A DNA stretch of 64,000 bases from the NCBI GenBank assembly GCA_013420905.1, contig JAAXNY010000011.1, forward strand, positions 868,001-932,000, read 5' to 3'. The notes under the pieces are model-generated. The model was not told the origin of the DNA and did not search any database. It was given only the letters and a program-made list of their open reading frames with translations. Made by a program: the position numbers and the translations under genes. Below are positions 1 to 13,600 of the stretch, one piece after another. How positions within the stretch are numbered: position 1 is the first letter of the stretch; each line of letters begins with the position of its first letter. This DNA is from Collybia mongolica. Lineage: Eukaryota > Basidiomycota > Agaricomycetes > Agaricales > Clitocybaceae.

Positions 1-1079
1 TGGGGTACTCATGATCATGTCATGGTGCTATCTGAAACCAGAGAAAGAAGGCATTTAACATCCCCATCGGTCGAATGTGTTGGTAATTTATTGAGGGTAA
101 CATCATACTGTATAGGGCACATATCATGACCAAGTGGGAAATAATCCACAATGTCCCCGTGGTAATCCGTCATTCCAAAACCCCAAGTCTGGGAGATGAG
201 AGGGGGTAAAAAATGTGCTCGTTCGTCGCAAAAAGTGGCCTTGTATGCAGCGGCGGCGGCGTTCGACATGTAGCTAGTGCATCTTCCCGCCGATAACTTG
301 CCGCCTTTTGTCGGGGTCCTGACAAAGACAATCTCCAGTTTAGGGTGTTGTGGTGAGCGTATAACTAGCTTCGTGCAACAGACATGACACCAGGACAGTG
401 GGTTGACACGTAAAACCCCAATCATCAAAGGCGAACCTCCTGTGCGCAGAGTCACAAGTCCAATCAAGGCGCTAGGGCGTTAGGCCTTGATTAGTATAGT
501 ATATGGATCTTCTGTCCTTCTGTCCTATCGCATTCCAATAGGCAAGCCGTTTCCGACAGTTGCCCGTCTGCCAACCCTTCCAAGTTTCACTTAGGTCTCA
601 AACATGTTTCTGCAAGGCAAGTGAAAACATACATCATGAATGAAGCCTTACCACGAGTATCCGGGCGTCATGTGGGCTTCATGGAGATCCTGTGGACCGG
701 GAGTAGGACTGCAGACATCATGTGCGTTGCAGCTGATGCGCGTCAATGATAGACGTACTTCGAGTTTGATCAGGTGAAGAGCGCTGATGGAAAATACCTA
801 GAATGTCCTTGAGATGATCAGAGGCACCACAGCTCGGGATATCTGCAATAACTATAAAATGAATAAGTAAAAATTTATATCACTTTTCGCCCAGGCAGTT
901 TCGTCGGTCTCCGGTCCGGTGGCGTATTTGTGCGTGCTTACTTATCAAGGGGTTTCTAGAATTTTTCGCGTGTTTTTACGTGTAAGCTTAAGCGAGCCAA
1001 ATTGGCAATCCAGTTTATCTCGTCTCAACACGAGTGCGAACCTACTTTTTCACCTCTCTCAACTTGGGGTTCGTTAACC
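1..1079. other. Left edge, no assignable gene
   Basis: No gene can be assigned. A minus-strand open frame at 15-467 (about 150 codons) has a fairly protein-like composition, with several Cys and Trp residues and an Ala run, but I recognise no family and its start lies close to the window edge. It could be the end of a gene or chance. The part from about 480 to 1079 is the likely promoter of the methyltransferase gene to its right. Confidence 0.4.
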
Positions 1080-4000
1080 ATGTCCCCCCCTCAGAGTTTT
1101 TTGCGCCAACGTGGCACAGCGAAGGAAACACTACCAAAAAGTGTCACTGAGGAGCAAACTTCAAGGTTGCGACGCGAAGAAGTAGTATGGGGAAAGACAC
1201 CAGGGGGTGAAGGTATATCTGATCGTCTTTTATCGGGAACGCTGTTTCTAACGTTTCGCCCAGTTTTCCGCGTCCCTACGACACACGATGTATTAACTAC
1301 ATTGTTCCATCCTGGATATCCGAAGAGTCACCTTGACCTCCTAAACTTGGGCTTACTAGGCTTACAGCTCGTCATCTTTTTCCTACTGCCACGTCATGCT
1401 TCTCAGATATTTTTCTTTTTCTATTTCGCGTTCTGGCGGGGTGCTTACGACGCTGGACTTGGCTGGGTGCTCACTAAGCAGAGCAAGAAGAAATGGGTCG
1501 TCAGGGAGGTCCAAAGGTTGGGCTGGCTCGATGCTGATCGTCGTCCGGCGGTTCGCAATTGGATTAGAGACCAACTCGCGGGCAAGATGGGCAAGGATTA
1601 TTCCTTCGATGTCGGTTAATTTTAGATACCAAATGAAGCTTCACTCACAGAAAATTAGGAATTACCACTTGAGTACAATACGTGGTTGCTGTTCCGCCAA
1701 GCCGTGGACGTCATCCTTGTCAAGTCAGTTTTCTTTTGTTCTCTGCGACCATAGATGTTGATGGAATCGTACAGCGACTTCTTGTCCTACTGTATGTTCG
1801 CATTTTCTTGTTTCCGGGTTCCGGATGGCCTATCATTTGGAGTGCATGTCATGAGGTATGTTCGCATATCTTGATTACTTGATCCGCTCACGCTCCTTGT
1901 ATAGATGGCTTGGTGGCATCGTGCTCATTGCGTTCAACCTTTGGGTAAAAACGGAAGCCCACAATGTTGTTAAGGATTATGGCTGGTACTGGGGTGACGT
2001 CTTTTTCCAACGCGGTGCCTTGGTATTCGATGGTGTTTTTGAACTCGCGCCCCACCCAATGTACTCCGTTGGTGCGATCACGTCCCTTTGATCCGCCCTT
2101 ATCAGTCTAATTATGATGTAGGTTATGCCGGGTACTATGGCCTCTCTCTTATCGCTGGGAGCTATGCTGTTCTATTTGTCAGCCTGGCTGCTCACGCTGC
2201 CCAATTTGCATTCTTGGTATTTTTCGAAAACCCACGTAGGTCATCTTCGACTGTTTCCGACGAGACTCCAACCCTCGTCATTAATTTGCAGATATTGAAC
2301 GGATGTATGGTCAACGCAAGGCGATTGCCAAGCGTACGCCGCTGTTCCCTAGCCGCCCCAAATCGGCTTTGCTACCTCCAGGCCAAGAGACTTCAGGCTC
2401 AAGTACAATTGATTCAGTGGTTGGCACTGCTATCCCCATCGAAGCTGATCCAGCCGACATTTTGTCAACCCCGGCAGCGACCGAAGGCGAGACGGCTACA
2501 GAGACTGATTTTGAAACAGAGACCGAGCTCGATGATGATACGCCGATCGCCGGTGTGATTCGTAAGAAAATGTCAAAGCATCAACAGCAGCGCTCAATTG
2601 CCAGCTCGACGTCATCCAACGGCAGAATAGATGCTAGCGCCCCTAGACACAAGAAGAAAGCAGTATCTCAGCACGACTTGTTAAATAAGTACTTTCGAAG
2701 GGATGCAGTAGTCGTCAGAAACATTGACTTATTACGGTGCGAAAATATTCGGTTTACACTCGCCTATCGCTCACATCATCTTCAGAGCAAACGACACGAT
2801 GCTTGTTCTTATCGTCACCTATGTCTTGTCTATCTCGTTTCTCCCTCGTTTCTCCGACCAAGCCATGCTACGCCTCCATTTTGTCCATGCGTTGGCTTGG
2901 TGTTTGATCCACTATGTCGGACTTGGACATCTTCTGAAGGCGCAAAGCAAGAGCAAGTACATTGTCCGGCATTTCATGAAGAATTATCACTACTCGAGTA
3001 ATGATGGTGGGGGTGCGATTGTCGAGGCGTTCGCCAATTGGAAGGCCATATATAACTTGAGCATGTGCATGACATATGGCAAGTCATTCACTCGTGACAT
3101 CCCGTTTTCTTCTCACCCATTTTTAGTTTCGTGCATTGGCGTGGTCTGGAAAACCTATGCTATTCCCAATGGGTGGACGGTCGGGAACGAGCTACTTCGT
3201 CATACATTGGGTTCCGTATGTTAATGTCGTCTCTTTCTTCTTCCGGAATGTTGAATTTTTCTCCGTAGCTTCTAATCGGGTTGCATATTTGGGCTACCAT
3301 GGAGTCATATGAAGTCCTCGGTGTCTTCGGTATGTTAGGTTCATTGGTCATACTAGGCTTGGTAGTTAATTTGCATGGTTCGTCAGGGTGGTTTTTTGGT
3401 GATTTTTTCATGGAAGAGTTCCCTGCAAACCTTGAATATACAGGCATCTATCGGTGCGTCAACTCTCTCATAGTCACAAGTTGCATTTGTCATTTTTGTA
3501 CCAGTTACTTAAACAATCCGGAAGCCATGGGGGGTGCTGCCTGGTTTGGTCTAGCCTTGATCAGTGGAAGCAAGCTCGTGCTGTCATTGGCTGTGGTGAG
3601 ACATCTCGCGAATTGGTGGTTCCTAAGTTATGTTGAGAAGTATGAATCATCCCGCTCAATGCTGTTATTCTTACTCACCGGTTCATCGTAGCCCACACAT
3701 GCGAAAGCTCTATGGTGACTCCTTGCGTAAGGAGGCGGGTTTCGTCAAAGTCATGAAAAGTGTGGCGAGCAAGAACGCGCGCATTTTAGAGTCTCGTGCT
3801 GGAAAGCATGCCCCGGAACTTAAAAGGGTCGCCAAAGAGGTTAAAGGGACATTTGATAAAGTGTATGAGGAGACCGCTGATGCCGTTGAAGAGTTCTTGG
3901 CGAAATGTATGTACCCTAACGGCTTGATCTACGCCAACTTAGCGAACAAACTTTCATAGCGCGCCCGAGAATTTCCGAAGTAGTGGAAGACACGAAGATT

Positions 4001-5020
4001 TTGCTTCAACAATCAAGGGAGCGGCTTGTTATCACGTATGCACCCTCGCCTCGCCTCCTCATCGGAACGATAACTTTAACTTGACCATTGTTTCAGCCGA
4101 GTCGCCAGCGATATGTCCGCCTATGACAAAAGCAAGTATAGAGTATCGATCGTTCCTAGTTCCTCTGGTACAAACCATTACCACCTCGGTGAACCTATCA
4201 CTGTCAAATGGCAAGCCCCACATAAGCATTCTCGTAAAGATTGGATCGGCCTTTACAGAGTAATAGCTATGTTCTTCAAAACATGCAGTGAGCTTAACTG
4301 AACAAACTTTAGGTTGGGGCGAACAAATGTACTTTAGTCACGAAAACCTCCTCATTGGGCATGTGGGTTCCCGTACACGACGAGGAATGGGACGGCGATG
4401 TATTTTTAGGCCTTGCAAGGCCACCATCCCCACGGGATTCTAAAAATGGAACTGTCACTTTCAAAGGAAATACATTGCCATGGTTAGTTGGGCAATATGA
4501 GGTAAAGCGTTTACCTACGGGGAAGCATCTAGTACTAACAATCGCGCACTAGATACGATACCACCATGACGGCAAGTACAACGTGATGAGCTTGGATGGT
4601 CCCATCGAAATATTTGGTTCGTTATGTGCACCCTCAGCCGTGGTGAATTAAGGTTGAAGGGACCTATTCTTTTTAGTCGACAAGCCTACGGAATTGGACT
4701 TTACGTCAGTGCGAGAGTCCCTCATGCACATAGTACCTCTCTGCCTCGATTCGGACCCATCACTGATCCCCGAGTCTTGCAAAGCACCCAGTACTCCCAA
4801 TCCGAATGTTCCATCGTCGCTAAGCCCTGACGAACCGGAGGTGGACGATCGTGACCCTGACGACTTTAGTTTCTGGTCGGAACAGCAGGCAAAACGGATA
4901 TGTTTGGCCATTGAACAGTTGTTCGACGTCGAGTACGCGCCGGAGGTGGTAGTAGCGGACGCCAATTTGACGGCACTTGCGAATCGCGTATTGCTATCGA
5001 AAGAGATCCTAACGGCCTAG
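1080..5020 (+). CDS. CHO2: Phosphatidylethanolamine N-methyltransferase, CHO2-like
   Basis: Integral ER membrane enzyme that makes the first S-adenosylmethionine-dependent methylation of phosphatidylethanolamine on the way to phosphatidylcholine. The reading runs through many short introns. The first exon holds VFRVPTTHD, a hydrophobic helix and [14 protein letters not shown]; the next exons give [12 protein letters not shown], then [19 protein letters not shown] and [20 protein letters not shown], the conserved methyltransferase core. A second set of membrane segments follows around 2740-3620, and a soluble C-terminal part ends at the TAG at 5018-5020. The two membrane modules and the large size match fungal Cho2 rather than the short Opi3/PEMT enzymes. 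The start is the ATG at 1080; an intron of about 51 bases that keeps frame lies near 1214-1264. Exon borders after about 3230 are approximate. Confidence 0.93.
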
Positions 5021-5365
5021 GGGCAGGCGGAGGGGTATTGCGGTAACGCCGCGCTACAGGCCCAATTCTCTAGATCCTATATACACATTCATGATTTACG
5101 CTCTTTTCTTTACAATTCCATATACATGGGTCGTAAAAGAATTCAATGATCCATTTAGTTATCTGCGCACCATGGTTGGCAACATCGCGCTCAGTTAGCG
5201 AATATTTCCACGACCCACAACAAGGCTGAGCCGATCGCCAGTTCCGGCTCCAAGAAATACCCATTATCACGTTCCAGCCAAATCTTTCCGGCCTTATTCA
5301 ATTCTTCTCGCGACTATGAATTCAACCAAGGCATAGTTTTCTCTATCGTAGTGCGTGGTAGCTGC
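5021..5365. other. Intergenic, nothing seen
   Basis: A convergent gap between the methyltransferase stop and the stop of a minus-strand coding stretch. It probably holds the 3' ends of both; no repeat or gene was seen. Confidence 0.4.
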
Positions 5366-5910
5366 TTACGAGGCAGGTGCCGCAATTCTCTTGTCCTCAC
5401 TAAGCAGTGACAAATATTCTTCCAGTAGTCTCCAATACCCACCACCCCGGGGGCCATCGTCGTCAAGGAGGGAGAGGTGGTCAGCACTGGTTTCAAGCAT
5501 GTTCGGTCCCGCTACGACGATGTCTTCGAAATCTCCAACACTGCGGATAGGCCCGTCTCCATGCACGCAGAATGCACGCTACCTTTAATGCAACCGTTAG
5601 CAAGGCTCCCTCAGCTAAGTGGCAGGTTCAAGTGAATCCCGATACATCTTGAAACGGCCCCACACCACAAGAAAGGCCCACAAACGTGTTTCACGGAGGT
5701 CGAAAAAACGCCTCCGTACCACGAACGGCAGTGAAGATCCCAGAAGCCCGAGGTGATCTCGGAAGGCCGTGAGTCCGCAGGACCACAGACGGAAATTATG
5801 TTTTGAAGGATCGTGAAACAACCACCCCACATCAAAGTCAGGAGGCTCAATGGTACAAATCTTTATGTGGCTTGACCCACCAGGACCGGATTGGGATCTT
5901 CAAAACCACG
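5366..5910 (-). CDS. Unrecognised coding stretch, 3' part of a gene
   Basis: Two exon-like pieces on the minus strand read well as protein. The upstream one (about 5628-5905) contains IEPPDFDVGWLFHDPSKHN followed by an Arg-, Trp- and Phe-rich stretch ending near MYRDSLEPAT. The downstream one (about 5366-5590) contains HGDGPIRSVGDFEDIVVAG and an acidic Leu-rich end with the stop at 5366-5368. A possible acceptor lies just before the second piece. I do not recognise the family and could not find the 5' end: frames between 5910 and 6300 break up. It is either a small fungal-specific gene or a decayed one. It lies tail-ward of ALKBH6 on the same strand, so readthrough or a mis-split model is possible. 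Confidence 0.35.
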
Positions 5911-6405
5911 CTGGAGATGGTGAGGCTTGACAACCATCGATGAGCTCCGCGCTCGGACTGAACAAATTATTAGGTGTTGATTGATGCAGATGGGCTGAAA
6001 TCCGCCGGATATTCCATAGGGACCCAGGGAAAAATGTTTTCATATGTCATGACTGGCAGCTTGTTGGAGTCACTACCAGACCTAGGCTGAGCGCCGTCGA
6101 TCTGAATGTGAGGTGAGTCTTCGACATACTGATTTTTTCTCCTAGGAAGTTTAATTTCCTTTCTCTGCCTTTCAGATATAATATAGTAGGGTCGCTTTTC
6201 TGTCCCTCGGGAATCATGGGACCTCTGTTGGTAGTCTGATTAACTCTTTTTGAGGGGAGCACCATCCATGTCGTAAAGATAATCTTCTCCCAATCAGATA
6301 GGGTAAGATTACTTCTGAGAAGTGGCCGTCAGCCTTTTCCTCCTCGATGTTCGGTCATTGCACAGATCGAAGCGAAATTACACCGCTCATATACAACACG
6401 CCCTT

Positions 6406-7682
6406 CTATTGACGCACAAATGATTTGGCGCTCGAGACACGTCCAACATCGCGGCATGTCAAGCTATACCTGGCCCCACGCTGCAAGACACCGCCTTGTT
6501 CCATTACGCCTTTCACTTCCTCTCCAGTTAAAAGTTGCCAATTTGCAATCCCCACGCCAAGCTTCGTAAGTGTCGGTGGAGTAGTAGGACTTCCAGGCGA
6601 TATGTGATCTTCTGATAACCCTTGAATACTAAATTCGAGTAAGGGATGTAGTTTCCACTGGTGCCTCAGTTACCCGGCGAGATGACTCACCCGTGAAGAT
6701 GGGAATCATACATAGGCCCTTTGGATATTATCAGGCTCCGCCTTTCCAAGAGCACCGATAGGACTGGGGTAGGATTGATTGTTTTGCCGCCCGCAGTGGC
6801 AGCTGGAGTCGATCCTCCTCCAGAATTAAGGTCCTCATTGTTGTATCGATAATAATGGAAAACTGAATGGGAGCCCAATGAGATGGTCGCGACTACAGGA
6901 TAGTAAGTTGGCCCGTCTTCATGTGGCTTAAACACCAAATCCAGATCCGGATCATGAAAAATGGATCTGTCATAATGCGCCACATACCATGATTCCTTGA
7001 CCAGGTAGATACTGTGGAGCCCCCGGGATATAAAACGCTTCATGCCCAAAAAAGGGGTTGGAAAGTACTTACTTCATTCAAAATGACATGGTTGGGGACA
7101 CCATGAGGAGAGGATGTAAAGAAACCAGTGCTCTTGAGCCGCGCAATGATATTAGGACTGACGTGTTTTCAGGCCCCACGTCACTTGTCACGGTCCGAGT
7201 ACTCACTACGCCGTAAGAAAAGTGGGCATCGTCTGTGTCAAGAGTACATTCCTCGAGGTAATTTCCCCACCTAGACACCGAATAACATGATTAGGGACAC
7301 CAGTTTGTTAAGCCGCTATTCATCGTACTAACCCCACAGCTGCAGCCTATAGGATTCTTATTGAACCAAGGCTCGACGACGAATGGAATTCGAATACTCG
7401 TTCAACATACCGTCGATTAGCAAGCTGTTTCCACTTTTGTTGGGGCGAATCCAAGATCTGGACCATCGTCTTAAATAGTTCAAGAATTGTGCATATAGAA
7501 GACACCACTACCCTGCGTACAAGATACTCTTCTTCCTCCGGCTATTGGCAGGAGTATCACGACATTATCAGCAAGTTTATGTCGATCGGTGCGGCATCAA
7601 AGTTTACCGTCACAAAATCCGGGACGTAAAATGTCTCATGGTCTGCAACGCGGTAGCCTGACCAGTCATCGGTGGTGTTCAT
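6406..7682 (-). CDS. ALKBH6: ALKBH6-like Fe(II)/2-oxoglutarate dioxygenase
   Basis: AlkB-family dioxygenase of the ALKBH6 subgroup; its relatives are nucleic-acid demethylases or RNA-associated proteins whose substrate is poorly settled. Nine exons splice to a 265-residue protein: 7608-7682, 7512-7541, 7411-7457, 7333-7346, 7207-7270, 7073-7157, 6988-7011, 6691-6926 and 6406-6628. The order of motifs is YVPDFVT, QQKWKQLANRRLQLWGGEI, SPHGVPNHVILNEYLPGQGI, PHEDGPTYYPVVATISLGSH and RYSLTCRDVGRV. The iron ligands His and Asp lie in PHEDGP, the distal His is in DSHLHG and the 2-oxoglutarate-binding Arg is in RYSLTCRDV, so the active site looks complete. Phases agree at every junction. Odd points are a 14-base and a 24-base exon. 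The start at 7682 is the only Met before the conserved YVPDF block. Confidence 0.93.
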
Positions 7683-10600
7683 CGTTCTGTCCTGACTAAG
7701 TGTGGCAGGTGGTCGGACGGTCAAGCGAGATAGTGTTTGGCACGACCAAAATAATTTATCTTTGGCGCAAGATTCCCACCATCCATATATTGATTGACTC
7801 GGTAACTCTAACTATGGTGGTGGTCTACCACAATGGCGGGATTAAATCACTTTTCCTGGAAATGCCCAAGTATTCCAAGTTTCGAGTTTCAATCCATCAG
7901 TCGGTAGTTGAAGGGGAAAGGTATGTAAATGATGTCACGATCATGATCACCGTCCCTTTTATTGATGAAAATTCTATCTCTCAAGATCTCCGGTAAGCAT
8001 GCCATTACACCCGTCTATCGATGACTGCTAATTCATTCGGTATTCCTTCTTGGGAGGTCTAGCCCCATTTCCCTGGATACAGTCCTCGTTATTCCTGCAG
8101 TGTCGCTTTTTTCTAGGCGGCTACTGAATTCGAGAAAACTTCGAACACGAGGTCTCATTCTATCAGGATGTAGGGTCCAATCCTCCAATTTGCCTTTCAA
8201 TACGGAGATTAACAATGGAGTTGGGCCAAACATGAAATGTGCCTGGTGGATCCTTGGGACTGGAGAAATCACAGTATAATTGGTTAATGTTGAAAGTGAA
8301 AGGTAGCTCCTTTTGCAGTCTCATGGCATCAGGTCAGTGCGGCCCTTTTTATCCACGCGTAATGCGAAAACGGCGTGTTGAGACTTGCACGAGCCTTGAA
8401 TATGTCACTAGAAAGGAAAAACAAGTACCCAATTCATCCAATGTCTACAGATATTCCCAGTACCACGACCATCACTTGATTGAGGCCGTGCTGTCAGGAT
8501 CGACATCCGGTATTTGCCCGTGGCCCTGTTGCACGAAGAGCACGCATTGCTCGATTCAGATGGCGTTAGACAAGCAGAGACCAAGTGTCGAATTCCTTGG
8601 CCTCAGTTCACTTGACACAGCATAGGCCTGGAGTTATCCCAAACTCCGGGGGATCAGCTTTGGTCACCCCCTTCTGTACGCTCAAGCAGGTCAAGAAGGA
8701 AACCAATCTCATAACAGTAATCATAGAGTAAGGTATTATACATCCCGAGTCGCATAACCATTAATGTTCAGGTCCAGAGGAACGTGCATGAATCAATGTC
8801 GCGAATCTATCGTTGTGGTGTCGTTGTGGGGTTTCTGCAATGATGATAAGCGTGATGACCGGCGTGGGGAACCTTTGGCTTACACGGGTGCATAGACACA
8901 TGGGTATTGACGCCGGTTACAGTTCGCACAGGATGGACGTCCACCATCGCACTTTAACTTCCGTCCTAGAAACCGGCATTATAAACGATAAGCTCCCCAC
9001 AAATTTTGGTGGCCGCACCTCTGCAGAATTGGCAGGCCATCGGTGTTCTTCTTGGTGTTCGTGGGTCATTGATCGATGGCTGAGTCTGTCCACTGGTAGA
9101 CTGAATGCATCAGATGTAAGATGCGACGCTTCAAGGCGTGTGTAAACGAAGACTCACTGGGGTCGAAGACATCGTCGTCTAGGTTGTCTAGTGATGGAGA
9201 GACTGTTGGGATAACTTCTGGGGTGTAAGTTCGAGCTCACCTACATTTTATACCTCCTCCCGCTCGTACATGAGAGTGGGAACTGGTCAACTTCCGGGGA
9301 CACGACCACCGATACAACTAGTAAGGCATCTAAATGGCTTTTCAGGGTAAGGGGTTCATATCGCGATTTAAATGGGAACTTCAACGTTCTCAAATGCTTA
9401 GATGGACTTTGGGAGACCCTGAGACTTGCGGACATTCGGGTACTCCAAGCTAGTAAATGAAATTTCTCTCATGAAGGTATGCTGTCTAGAATAAGCTTTA
9501 GGCGTAGCCCGACAGATAGTATTTTATAAATTCGGAGTCCGAGGCAGCATGATGCAGCGCGGGGTGTTTGAAAGAATGATCGTCAACTGTGTAGCTGGCC
9601 AATGTCCTGAACCATGATTGGTGGGCGAACAACCTGTAGAATATCTAACTCCGAATCATTGCATTTCACCTATGTCCTATGTCATTAATAATGGTGCTGA
9701 GACGGGCACTCGCGACTGGGTCTTCTTTCGTTTTTTTCTTGCGATGACAAAAATAAACTTTAGAAAGCACTCACGCGTGCGCTGTCACAAATAATGAGAA
9801 GTAGATGATGTTTGATCTAAAAACCAATATCCTTGGGTATCGGGATGTCTTCCACGTGTGCTCAGGATTCGCGATTGGCGCCTCCAGGAAGGCACGACAG
9901 AGGCAGTACGTGATCCCAAGCTTTGTCTACTTGTGCAATAATATATCGTCACCTCTAGGTCCGCGGTTTGGATAAAATTATTGTTTCGGTTTCCCGACAC
10001 CTGGCCTCCATGGCCATAGTCCGTGCGTAGTATGGAATTACTTTGTGGAGTGTCATCGCGGAACCGTTGTCCGATGGCTTCCTGTCTTTCTGCCTTGCCG
10101 GTCGGAAAATGTCCGCTGTAACCGCCCATGACGGGGCGGTGTAGCTTTTGTATTACTTGGGATCGCGGAGATGTCCACAGTGGCCCTTTATGACAAGGCT
10201 CTGAGGAACCCCGGTACGGTTGAATGCAGCAGACAGTATATCGATTACGTATGATGCGGGGCTGCGCTTTTTACGAGCGCTCAGCCTTGAAGCGCCGCTA
10301 CCGCCGCGTAGAGACTTCGCGCTCCAGAGTCTAGACCATCGATGATGAAGGCTGATCCTGCGTGGGTAAGGATTTAATGATAACGCAATAACACCTCACT
10401 ATTCAAATGGGGTAAGTAATCACGTCGAAGGCGGCCACTTGAATACAAGATCTACGGTGGTCGAAAATGGTAGGATGTAGCACCGTTCTTTTTGTTTATT
10501 CTGTTTTCTCCATGGATGTACACGCGCGATCCAAGGCCGTATGAAATCATTGATATAAACATTGGAGGCACAGGATTTCTGTAAAGAGCTAGGCAGCTCT

Positions 10601-13600
10601 CGCCACTGCTCGGGGTGGCAACAAAAAAGAAGAAAAAAAATTCAAATTAATAGCATGTGAAATACAACGACAATGACCCACTTGAAAGTAAACATAGTTT
10701 ACCGCACGTATCGCAGTCTGAGAACAACATGTCAATAACTGAATGGAAGGTCTGGGAAAGGATAAATTATATGGAGACTCGTTTGTCCTGTTTTAATGAG
10801 CTGTCGCGTCGAAAGGACCGCTGTACAGCGGTACGCATTAACACTCAGGCTCGGAGGAAATATTTCGCGGAGTGTAAAACGAGCGCCCAGGAAAAAGTGG
10901 CTGATTACGTCCATCTGTTCCTCGCTGGGTGTGCGAAACGAGAATTTTCGGTCGGCCTAAACGCACGAGGCAGATAAGCCTCACGGGTAAATCATGCGTT
11001 CAAGTCAGCTGCCCATATTTAAGTGCGAATACCGGGCCTTCGATGTACCTCGGCCGTCAGCCGGTTGCAGGGCTAGTGACTGTGCTCTTCCGAGAAACCA
11101 GGAGTTGGCAGCCAGAAACTCGGCGAGAAAAATGGTGATAATTGGTTTTCCAGCGAGGGTCGGAATTATAATGTTCGACCCAAGACTGAAGTGTCACTGG
11201 CAAGGGTGCATTGAATTACCCCCTGCGATGATGCGTTGGCGTGTAATTCGCCTCCGCAGAGACGCGTAGTCCGGTGGAGAAGCTGTTTCTCGAGAGAAAT
11301 TGGCAGAATTTAACGTGTGGGCAAGAGAGGGTGAATCTTAATAAAGCCCTGATGACGCCTAGTGGTTCCGAAAAATCAATTCGCACCCGTCCCGCGAAGC
11401 GTCGAATTCCGCCATGTCAACATACCGTGAAAGTTGATATTGATATGTGCACCTGACGAGTAGCTCAACGTTTTTCGGCGTTGGGAAATTACATCTGGTG
11501 AAGTAATATGATAGACGCTGGTATGTCGCGCGGCAGCTCGGGCGGCATGATCGGCGCGATTATGCATCGGAAAACCCTGGCGGCGCGTCTGGTAATGATT
11601 GGGATCGACGCATGTCTGGTGAACTGAAGTCCCGTGGCACGATAGACGACCATCTTGTATGTATTCACGATAAAGTTCCCTAGAATAATAGATTAGACCT
11701 AGATAGATGGCGGTACGTCGTGGAAGCGTATGCCCGACGGGCATCGGCGTGGGATCTTCGTGAATGTTATTCGGCAAGACGTTGAGTTGCCAGTGGCACA
11801 TCTGGGGTCCATTTTTGGAGATTTAAGTGAGGAAGCCTTGAACCATCGCGGATTCAGTTCGCATGTCGTTGTGCCTTGACTGTCAATCATTGTGTCCGAC
11901 AAGGAACGAGGGTGCTGTCCAGGTTGAGCACGCCGCTTCCGGGATGTCAAGCGCTTAATTATACCCGAGGTGTGTCGGCAGGTGCTCGAAATTTCAACGT
12001 CCTGTGGACGCGGGCCTGGAAATCTTGTACTGAGCAGAAGGGGCTCGCCGCAATGGTTTTGTTCTAGCCCGGGAAATGGAGATACCGAAATGAAGGTATG
12101 CTTCGAGAAGCACACAACTGCGTGTGGTCGAATTTCCTTGAAGCGTCAGCGTACAGCACGGACATACAGTACTTCTTGATGGTATTTCCCTCAACCAGGA
12201 CAAGGACAAGGGTGGGGACCTTAGTGGAATTGGAAATGTCAGGCGTTCACCTCCATGCTCAGAGAGGAACACTAGTAGTCTTGGGATGACGTTCCTTGTA
12301 TGTCGGCCGCCGACTGCCAAGAGCTTGTCTGGTTGACGGGGACGTGGAGTGCCTTGTGTGAGGACAAAGCGGGTCGCGACGATTGTTTTGGTTCATCCGA
12401 TCTCGGACAATGAAAACATGGGGACAAAAAACGTGTTGTCGAAGGGCCCGTCTGTGAGGGTTCAGCTAACCTCGAAGTGACCAGCGTCTAACGGCACGTC
12501 TCATGCCAATGAGGAATTGTGATTTGGGTCATGTTTGTACTCCGTAGATCAGTTGTTCGATGTGGGCCTGCTGGCTAGGGTATAACACAAACAGTGTCTG
12601 TCGTCCGGATTGAGATCACACAAGCATGGGAATGCGAAAGGTCCTGTAGAACCACTGACCCGGATGTTCGGGACCTTTGTGGACTCATCCATGTAATCCG
12701 TCCCACATTGTTTGCAATTGATCATGATGGTGTTTGAAGCTACGGTTTATTAGAGAAGAGCGTGTGTATGATCACTGGCCAACATACTTGCGTGCAAAGG
12801 AGTAGGTCGCCGTGCGCTGCGCCTAAGGAACTACACGGTGACGTTCAAGATGAGGTCAGTTTCGAAGTTCGAGGGTGCAGTGGATTTAATTGGACCAGAA
12901 ATTTGGCGGACGCGTAGTACGCAGGATTCGTCACTTCGTGGCTGTTGAGGTCGGATGCTCGACTCCACATTGATCATACTGTATTACTTTTTTGTCGGGC
13001 CTCTGACCTGGTACTATATTGCCCAGCCTCAGAGATAGACCAATGCAGCCGGATCATCATCGGCGGGACGGATTCAGGATGTTGAGTTTTGATGAAAAGG
13101 CGGCACATGTACAGGGTCCGCCGGATGCGAATTACCGTCGGGTAATTTGACATCGTCATGCGCCTTGCCCTGCAGGAGCCCGAACAAGGACAGTCACGGC
13201 GGCCACCACAACTATACTCGTGAGTGTTTTGTAACGACCTTCGTGGGCTGCGCGCGCGCAGTCAGGATTCGTGATGATCTGGCTGCCGAAGGGGTTGATG
13301 CTGGGTACATCATCCGTCGGCTCTCACGAACCTTCAGAATGTGTAAAGACAGGATATATTTAGTGCGTTTCTCGACTGCGCCTGTCGCAAATATGCATCG
13401 CACTTCCGGAATTCAATCGCCTGTGTGTGGAAGATTCATAGCTGACACCCCTGTCTCTCTTTTGAAACAACTTAGTCTTTGGTGATGCTCTGTAATCCAA
13501 CCAATTTGATTTGTTGTCGAGGGAAACAATTATGTTGAGAGGATTGGGAAGAAAGTAGGTGAAAAACGTACATTATATGATATAACTGCCTAAACCACCG

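Noticed and set aside
7700..8275. Plus-strand gene made of an open frame to about 7992 joined to a piece from about 8060
   Set aside because: The junction keeps frame, but the peptide resembles no family, and equally good antisense frames exist over the same bases.
11376..11801. Minus-strand open frame of 141 codons
   Set aside because: His/Arg-rich composition with no motif; overlaps other frames of similar quality. Probably chance.
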